Assembly (NCBI GenBank): GCA_041674345.1 | Contig: JBAYVY010000097.1 | Span: forward strand, 1 to 10,711 | Length of the DNA stretch: 10,711 bases | Reading direction: 5' to 3' | Source: JBAYVY01 sp041674345 | Lineage (GTDB): Bacteria; Planctomycetota; Phycisphaerae; Phycisphaerales; Zrk34 | In this document: piece by piece, positions 6,570-10,711 of the stretch | Position numbering within the stretch: position 1 is the stretch's first letter | How the letters are laid out: each line of letters begins with the position of its first letter | Translations under genes and position numbers: made by a program | The notes under the pieces: generated by a model | Database searches by the model: none | What the model was told of the DNA's origin: nothing | The model's input: only the letters and a program-made list of their open reading frames with translations

Positions 6570-7226
6570 CTATCTCGTCATCGCATACACCACCGCGTTG
6601 GCGTTGATCCAGCGCGCGTTGCGGATTTCGTTGCCGCCGCAACAGCAGCAGTCCGTCCCCATCCCCGCCGAGTCGTTCAAACCCACCGGCGAATACAGCA
6701 CCGCCGCCCGTCCGTCGATCTCGATCATCCACAGCGGCTTGTCGAACGCCCGCACTGTTTGCACCTGCTTGATATCGAACATCACCTTCAGCAACGCATG
6801 ATCCCCCGGAAGCGGGGCCAGCGGCGAATCGGGCAACACCTTCGCCATCGCCCGGCGGAACGCCGCGTCGAATGCCGCGTCCTGACATTTGCTTGACGCC
6901 AGTAAAAATCCGCCGTGCCGTAAATACGCCCGCAGGTATTCCACTTCGCCGTCGGTCAGCGTGAAGTCGCCCTTGCCCGACATGACCACGATCGGATGCG
7001 CGAACAGTTTCACATCATGCAGTTTCACTTCCGCCAGTTGCCGCGACACATGCACCCGGCTGCCGCGATCGACGACTTCCAGAAACGCATCGTTGAAACA
7101 TTCGGTTTTGTGATCGCCGGCGTAAATCAATTTGCCGACGCCGACCGCCCCCGGAAGTGTGTCCTGTCCGCCCGCCATGACCGCGACGCACATCGCCGCC
7201 ATCACACACCACAACGCCTTTGTCAT
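6570..7226 (-). CDS. Secreted DUF4159 domain protein with a tetra-cysteine run
   Basis: The 218-residue protein starts with a signal peptide (about 1-20: basic MTK, hydrophobic stretch, AGG/QD boundary) and then forms a DUF4159-type domain. Supporting blocks are GKLIYAGDHK (31-40), the strand-loop FAHPIVVMSGKGDFTLTDGE, YLRHGGFLLASS (101-112), FRRAM...LPDSPLAPLPGDHAL and a C-terminal NANAVVYAM. The domain resembles a GATase1-like Rossmann fold and acts outside the cytoplasm; its biochemical role is unknown. Four consecutive cysteines (193-196, DCCCCGG) near the C-terminus could bind metal or form disulfides. The ATG (7226-7224) overlaps the upstream stop as ATGA, with GAGG seven bases before it (7234-7237). 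It is the last gene of the coupled cluster. Confidence 0.85.
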   Translation of the reverse strand: MTKALWCVMAAMCVAVMAGGQDTLPGAVGVGKLIYAGDHKTECFNDAFLEVVDRGSRVHVSRQLAEVKLHDVKLFAHPIVVMSGKGDFTLTDGEVEYLRAYLRHGGFLLASSKCQDAAFDAAFRRAMAKVLPDSPLAPLPGDHALLKVMFDIKQVQTVRAFDKPLWMIEIDGRAAVLYSPVGLNDSAGMGTDCCCCGGNEIRNARWINANAVVYAMTR

Positions 7227-8380
7227 CGTTTGTCCTCGCTGATGCTCAACAGATACCTCGCCACCTGTTCACGATATTCCGCCGGGACCTGTTCGACCAG
7301 TCGTCGCAACCGTTCGGTTTCCGCCGGTGAACCGGCCTGTTCCAGCAGCGCGCCCACCGCCGCGGTCATGTCCATCGGTTCCGGCGTCGATGTCCCGCCG
7401 CCGCCGTCTCCCTCGCCTCCCTGTGCGCCGCTCGTGCTTGCCTCAACGCCTTCATGGCGCCCCTCCCGCGATCCGGCCGTCGCTTCGCCGCTGTTCAACT
7501 TCGCCGGTATCACCACCATCCACGCCGTCCATGTGTTCGCCGCCTCCGCTCGCACACGCATCGGCTGGTTCATCGAACGCAGTGTCGTCTCGAACGATCC
7601 ATCTTCGTTCCGCCGCATCGGCAGCGTCGTGCCGTCTTCCAGTCGCAATCGCGCCTCGTCGGTTTGTCGCCCGCTCACGTTCAGCCGCAATGTCACGTTG
7701 TCACCATTCCGCGCGTCTTGCAGTTTCAATCTCGCCGCGCCAAGGGGTGGGTGATCGCCCAACGGGTCGGCGATACGCAATAATTCCGTGGTCAATCCAC
7801 CGCCTGTCATGGCCCACACGCACACGATCAACACCCCCCACAATCCCGCCATCCATCCCGCCTGCATTCGCGCCCGGCGCAGCGCGGTACGATCCAACAT
7901 GCCCGCCCAATCCAATTCCGCCGCGACCCCATCCGCGCGTCGCATCACCCGTTGCCTCAGCCCCGCCCGCAGCGCGTCCGCCGCTTGTGGGGCCGCTTGC
8001 GGCTTAGCACTCCTCACTTCCTCTGCCAACCCCACCGCGTTCACCAACTCATTGCCCCGCAATTCCGCCATCCGTTCCACTTCCCGCGCATACCACGTCA
8101 ATTCCCGCTTCTCCACCCGCGCCATCCGCCACGCTCCCGTCACCGCGCCGATCCCCAACATCACCAGCATCACCAATCGCACCCAGCCCGGCAGCTCATG
8201 CACCGTGAACGCATCCCGTTCCCCGATCGCGCCCAACACCGACCATCCGATATCCGTCACCACCACGCCCGCCGCCATCCCCAGCCACACCGCCGCCCCG
8301 CGCCACAACCGCACACCTCGCGCCATCGTCCGATGCCCCGCCCGCATTGCCCGCAGCATGTCCATCGCGCTTTCGCTCAT
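7223..8380 (-). CDS. Three-helix membrane protein of a Bat/DUF4159-type cluster
   Basis: The 385-residue protein has predicted membrane segments at about 28-50, 65-84 and 176-193. A charged helical cytoplasmic segment lies between the second and third (WYAREVERMAELRGNELVNAV). After the third helix comes DPLGDHPP (205-212), a motif seen in large planctomycete membrane proteins of these clusters. A beta-rich extracytoplasmic domain follows (about 214-293), then a Gly/Ser/Glu linker (295-335) and a short C-terminal helical tail ending YREQVARYLLSISEDKR. Related proteins are often far longer, with an extended helical region after the beta domain; here it seems replaced by the linker. The start ATG (8380-8378) forms ATGA with the upstream stop, with AAGGAG nine bases before it. 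An in-frame upstream extension to 8449 is open but lies inside the previous gene. Function is unknown; coupling suggests a shared complex with its neighbours. Confidence 0.75.
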   Translation of the reverse strand: MSESAMDMLRAMRAGHRTMARGVRLWRGAAVWLGMAAGVVVTDIGWSVLGAIGERDAFTVHELPGWVRLVMLVMLGIGAVTGAWRMARVEKRELTWYAREVERMAELRGNELVNAVGLAEEVRSAKPQAAPQAADALRAGLRQRVMRRADGVAAELDWAGMLDRTALRRARMQAGWMAGLWGVLIVCVWAMTGGGLTTELLRIADPLGDHPPLGAARLKLQDARNGDNVTLRLNVSGRQTDEARLRLEDGTTLPMRRNEDGSFETTLRSMNQPMRVRAEAANTWTAWMVVIPAKLNSGEATAGSREGRHEGVEASTSGAQGGEGDGGGGTSTPEPMDMTAAVGALLEQAGSPAETERLRRLVEQVPAEYREQVARYLLSISEDKR

Positions 8381-10377
8381 CGTTCCCCGCTCCTTCGACG
8401 CACGATCCACGCCCCGCCCAGCAACACCACCATCACCCCCATCACCCACCCCCGCAACAACACCGGCTCCGGGCGGAAAGTCGGAAGTCGGAAGTCGGAA
8501 GTCGGAAGTAAGTGGTCAATCGCATCACTTCCGACTTCCGACTTCCCACTTTCCACTTTCCCCTCACTTCCCACTTTCCCCATCGCCCGCCCCCCCGTTC
8601 CCTCCGCCAATACACGCAATCCCTCCGGCCAGCAGGTCGTGTCCCGCCGCTCCGCATCCTCCCCGCGCACCAGTACCGCCGTCTCCGCGGTGCCGTCTTT
8701 CCCCTGATATCGAACGCGCATCAACCCCACGCTTGCGGAAGGCGGCGTAAACTCCCCGTGCATCCGCATCGCATCTTCCGCATGGCGCACCATCACGACC
8801 CGTCGCCCATCCACCGTCACCACGCCATTCGCATCCAACGCGCCCAAGCGATTGCGCACACGCACCATCACCCGTTGTCCCGCCGCGACATTCACTGGTT
8901 CCGTCATCACACTGATCGCCCGATCACTTCCCTCATCACCCGCCGCCGCCATCACTCGTTCCATCACTCGTCCCCGATACGCCGCGCGACTTTCCGCCGT
9001 CGCGCCCGGCCCGAACCACTGCTTCCAATCATCCCCGCCGATTCGCATCACACTTCCGGGGCTACTTTCGGGGCTACTTTCGGGGGTGCCGCCGCGATGC
9101 GCCTTTTCGTATTCCGCCAACCATTCCGCCTCCACCAATGTCTCCGCTCTCGTCCCGACGATCACCGCGTCAAATCCCATCAGCTCCGCCGGCGATTCCA
9201 CCTTCCGCGCAGGTCGGTCCTCCTCCGTTCCGCCGTATCGCGCCACGCTCACCCGCTGGTCCGTGATCGCCTGTTCCACCGTCAGCGTCAGATGCTCCTC
9301 CCTCCGCAACGCATCCAGCATCATCCGACTCTCCACGCCCGGCTCGCCCACCAACATCAACACCCGCAACCGCCGCCCCCGATTGCACACCAACAACGGA
9401 TCCGCCTCCAGACCGGCCGGCTTCAGCCGCCCGGCGAATCGCGCCTCACGCACATCCGCTCCCTCCCCCTCATCCGCCTCCTCCGTTTCTCCGTCCACCC
9501 GATACACCGTCCACGCCTCCGCCTTGTCATCCGCGAACGCCACATCCGTGAACGTCACCCGCGCCACCCGCTGTTCTTCGCGCCACCGCATCGTCGCCCG
9601 CTGCGATTCGCTTCCATCCTTGAACAACACCACCGTCATCATCCCTGCGTCCAACTTTCCGCCGCGTTCCACCACCGCCGTCATCGTCACGCTTTCCCCC
9701 ACAAACGCCAGCGCCGGCGAACCGGTCAGCGTCACCCGCACCCCCGCCCCCGGAACTGTTCCCGCCGCGGCCTCGGCAACCCAATCTCCCCCCACGCACC
9801 GCGTATCAATCCGCACGCCTTTTCCCGCCGCCTCCTCCGCCAACTCCCGCCACGCTTCCATATCGCTTCCGCGATCCGACGTGTCATGCCCGTCCGACGC
9901 CAGCACCATCGTCGTGCCCGCCGGTGCCTGATCCACCAACTCACGCATTCCCGCGATCAATTCCGACCGCTCGCCCGTCGCGCCCGGCATGCGCAACATC
10001 ACCATCGGCCACCGTCGCACGCTCTCCCCAATCAACCACCATCTCGCCTTTCTCTCCTGATCCCACCCGCCGAACGTCCGCATCACCCGGTCAAATCGAC
10101 TGATCGTTTTTCCCGTATCCACCGTTCCCATGCTCGCCGAGTCATCCGCGATCAACCACACCCCCGCCCCCGGAAGTTTCCCATCCCCGTCTTTGCCGCT
10201 TCCGGGGGCGGCTTCGCGATGCAGCGGGTTCACCAAAACCGCCCCGATCAACCCCACAGCAACCACGCGCATCAAAAATCCCCACACCGGCCGCCTCATC
10301 CACATCCACGTCACCCCCAACGCGCCGCCGACCAGCAGCACGATCCACGGCAACGGCAGCAGCGGGGCGATCGTCAC
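8377..10377 (-). CDS. Membrane-anchored VWA protein with Rossmann/GATase-like domain
   Basis: The 666-residue protein begins with two membrane helices (about 8-28 and 31-50), followed by a von Willebrand factor A-type domain. That domain carries the metal-site motif D-x-S-x-S (D78, S80, S82, in IADDSASM) and VLASDGHD (158-164). Immunoglobulin-like beta segments cover about 212-330. A Rossmann/GATase1-like domain follows (about 336-430: RVLMLVGEPG, then FDAVIVGTRAE). A Bat-like beta segment lies near 540-590 (GEFTPPSASVGLMRVRY), and a terminal membrane helix at about 643-659 ends in RRRSGER. This is the usual layout of planctomycete VWA proteins in MoxR/Bat-like operons. The GTG at 10377 is chosen because GTGA overlaps the preceding stop and AAGGAG lies eight bases upstream; open frame continues to 10482 only by overlapping the previous gene. 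Two linkers are repeat expansions: ESSP repeats (433-440) and the heptamer-array segment (about 599-635). Role inferred: envelope-associated metal-dependent scaffold. Confidence 0.85.
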   Translation of the reverse strand: MTIAPLLPLPWIVLLVGGALGVTWMWMRRPVWGFLMRVVAVGLIGAVLVNPLHREAAPGSGKDGDGKLPGAGVWLIADDSASMGTVDTGKTISRFDRVMRTFGGWDQERKARWWLIGESVRRWPMVMLRMPGATGERSELIAGMRELVDQAPAGTTMVLASDGHDTSDRGSDMEAWRELAEEAAGKGVRIDTRCVGGDWVAEAAAGTVPGAGVRVTLTGSPALAFVGESVTMTAVVERGGKLDAGMMTVVLFKDGSESQRATMRWREEQRVARVTFTDVAFADDKAEAWTVYRVDGETEEADEGEGADVREARFAGRLKPAGLEADPLLVCNRGRRLRVLMLVGEPGVESRMMLDALRREEHLTLTVEQAITDQRVSVARYGGTEEDRPARKVESPAELMGFDAVIVGTRAETLVEAEWLAEYEKAHRGGTPESSPESSPGSVMRIGGDDWKQWFGPGATAESRAAYRGRVMERVMAAAGDEGSDRAISVMTEPVNVAAGQRVMVRVRNRLGALDANGVVTVDGRRVVMVRHAEDAMRMHGEFTPPSASVGLMRVRYQGKDGTAETAVLVRGEDAERRDTTCWPEGLRVLAEGTGGRAMGKVGSEGKVESGKSEVGSDAIDHLLPTSDFRLPTFRPEPVLLRGWVMGVMVVLLGGAWIVRRRSGER
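8390..8395 (-). promoter_or_regulatory. Shine-Dalgarno for the three-helix membrane protein
   Basis: AAGGAG on the minus strand ends nine bases before the ATG at 8380. It fixes the ATGA-overlap start over the longer frame from 8449. Confidence 0.7.
8475..8581. repeat. Inverted pair of 7-base repeat arrays inside a reading frame
   Basis: The left arm is five GGAAGTC-type units in tandem (8475-8510; the first has one extra A, the last ends in A). After a 16-base spacer, the right arm runs ACTTCCG, ACTTCCG, ACTTCCC, ACTTTCC, ACTTTCC, CCTC, ACTTCCC, ACTTTCC (8527-8579). Bases 8490-8509 pair perfectly with 8527-8546 over 20 base pairs with a 17-base loop. The block lies within the VWA protein gene and keeps its frame, adding a Ser/Gly/Lys/Glu-rich linker and LPTSDFRLPTF just before the last membrane helix. 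Confidence 0.85.
9058..9085. repeat. 12-base tandem repeat encoding ESSP units
   Basis: GGGGCTACTTTC occurs twice in perfect tandem (9058-9069, 9070-9081) followed by a partial GGGG unit. On the coding strand this gives PESSPESSP at residues 432-440 of the VWA protein. The unit length is a multiple of three, so copy-number change keeps the frame. Confidence 0.75.
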
Positions 10378-10711
10378 GCCAGATTCTCCTTCCGGTCTTC
10401 CTTCCGGGGGCGACCCATCCACCCTGCCAGTCCCGCCTCCAACACCAACACTCCCAACGCACCCGCCATCACCACCGCCCAAAACTCATGCCGCCCCTTC
10501 TTATCCGCGCTACGACCGAGCGAGTCCCCTCCGGGGCCGGGGGCGGGGCCGGGGGCGGGGCCGGGGGCGATTTCCGGTGGCGACACTTCCGTGGGTCGCA
10601 AATCCGACTCCCGCTCGTCCACCGTCACGCACCATCCCCCCAACTCCCGTCCATTCCCATCCACCAGTCGATACATCCCCACGCGCTCCGCCTCCACTTC
10701 CACACGCACCC
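10374..10711 (-). CDS. C-terminal part of a BatA-like membrane protein (5' end beyond window)
   Basis: Only the last 111 whole residues are present. They read GMYRLVDGNGREL, then VTVDERESDLRP, a Pro/Gly/Ala linker (PGPAPGPAPGPG), a membrane helix (about FWAVVMAGALGVLVLEAGLAGW) and a basic tail RPRKEDRKENLA. The pattern 'YRL ... V-V-x-ESDL, linker, final membrane helix' is typical of the C-terminus of BatA-like proteins of planctomycete MoxR/DUF58 clusters, where the N-terminus carries two membrane helices and a VWA domain. Those parts should lie beyond 10711. The stop TGA (10374-10376) overlaps the GTG of the next gene. Confidence 0.72.
   Translation of the reverse strand, partial: VRVEVEAERVGMYRLVDGNGRELGGWCVTVDERESDLRPTEVSPPEIAPGPAPGPAPGPGGDSLGRSADKKGRHEFWAVVMAGALGVLVLEAGLAGWMGRPRKEDRKENLA
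10386..10391 (-). promoter_or_regulatory. Shine-Dalgarno for the VWA protein GTG start
   Basis: AAGGAG on the minus strand ends eight bases before the GTG at 10377. It supports that start over the longer open frame reaching 10482. Confidence 0.75.
10533..10568 (+). repeat. Three perfect 12-base G-rich repeats
   Basis: GGGGCCGGGGGC occurs three times in tandem (10533-10544, 10545-10556, 10557-10568). On the minus strand it encodes the PGPA linker of the BatA-like protein. The plus strand has six G4-5 runs with one- or two-base loops, so it also fits a G-quadruplex pattern on the template strand of the gene. Confidence 0.85.

Noticed and set aside
8475..8581. Possible CRISPR array
   Set aside because: Units are 7 bases in tandem with no spacers, in inverted arms within a coding frame.
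6996..8750. Long plus-strand frames opposite the DUF4159 and membrane genes
   Set aside because: They are Pro/Ser/Arg/His-rich products typical of reverse-strand reading of GC-rich genes, without ribosome sites or domains.

Overview
The window looks like chromosomal DNA of a Planctomycetota bacterium, probably close to the Phycisphaerae. This is inferred from GC-rich sequence, a translationally coupled set of Bat-like membrane/VWA genes ending in a DUF4159 gene, a fused PlsC/OlsB-type acyltransferase and a long single-chain 2-oxoacid:ferredoxin oxidoreductase. No rRNA or marker gene is present to prove it.

Layout. At 1-1185 (minus) is the N-terminal part of a lysophospholipid/ornithine-lipid type acyltransferase, cut by the window edge. 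It is divergent from a large plus-strand gene at 1660-5337, a 1225-residue fused indolepyruvate/2-oxoacid:ferredoxin oxidoreductase. The 474-base gap between them holds a G-quadruplex-type G tract and a dyad of 7-base repeats, but no gene I can support. A second G-quadruplex-type tract starts on the last base of the oxidoreductase stop codon.

From 5438 to 6519 (minus) is a less GC-rich patch that looks acquired. It encodes an antitoxin, a ParE/RelE-family toxin overlapping it by 13 bases, and an unrecognised protein. The reading frame of the third gene continues upstream of any normal start codon, up to the toxin stop, and would join an ATG overlapping that stop through a single +1 shift.

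From 6570 to the right edge (minus) are four genes joined by 4-base ATGA/GTGA overlaps. In transcription order they are the C-terminus of a BatA-like membrane protein, a membrane-anchored VWA protein with a second Rossmann-like domain, a compact three-helix membrane protein with a DPxGDHPP motif, and a secreted DUF4159 protein with four consecutive cysteines. Such genes usually lie downstream of a MoxR AAA+ ATPase and a DUF58 protein, which would be expected just beyond 10711. They probably form one envelope-associated complex of unknown substrate.

The Bat-like cluster is rich in simple-sequence structure: 12-base repeats expanding linkers in frame, an inverted pair of 7-base repeat arrays inside a reading frame, and a recurring CTTCCGGGGGCG word.
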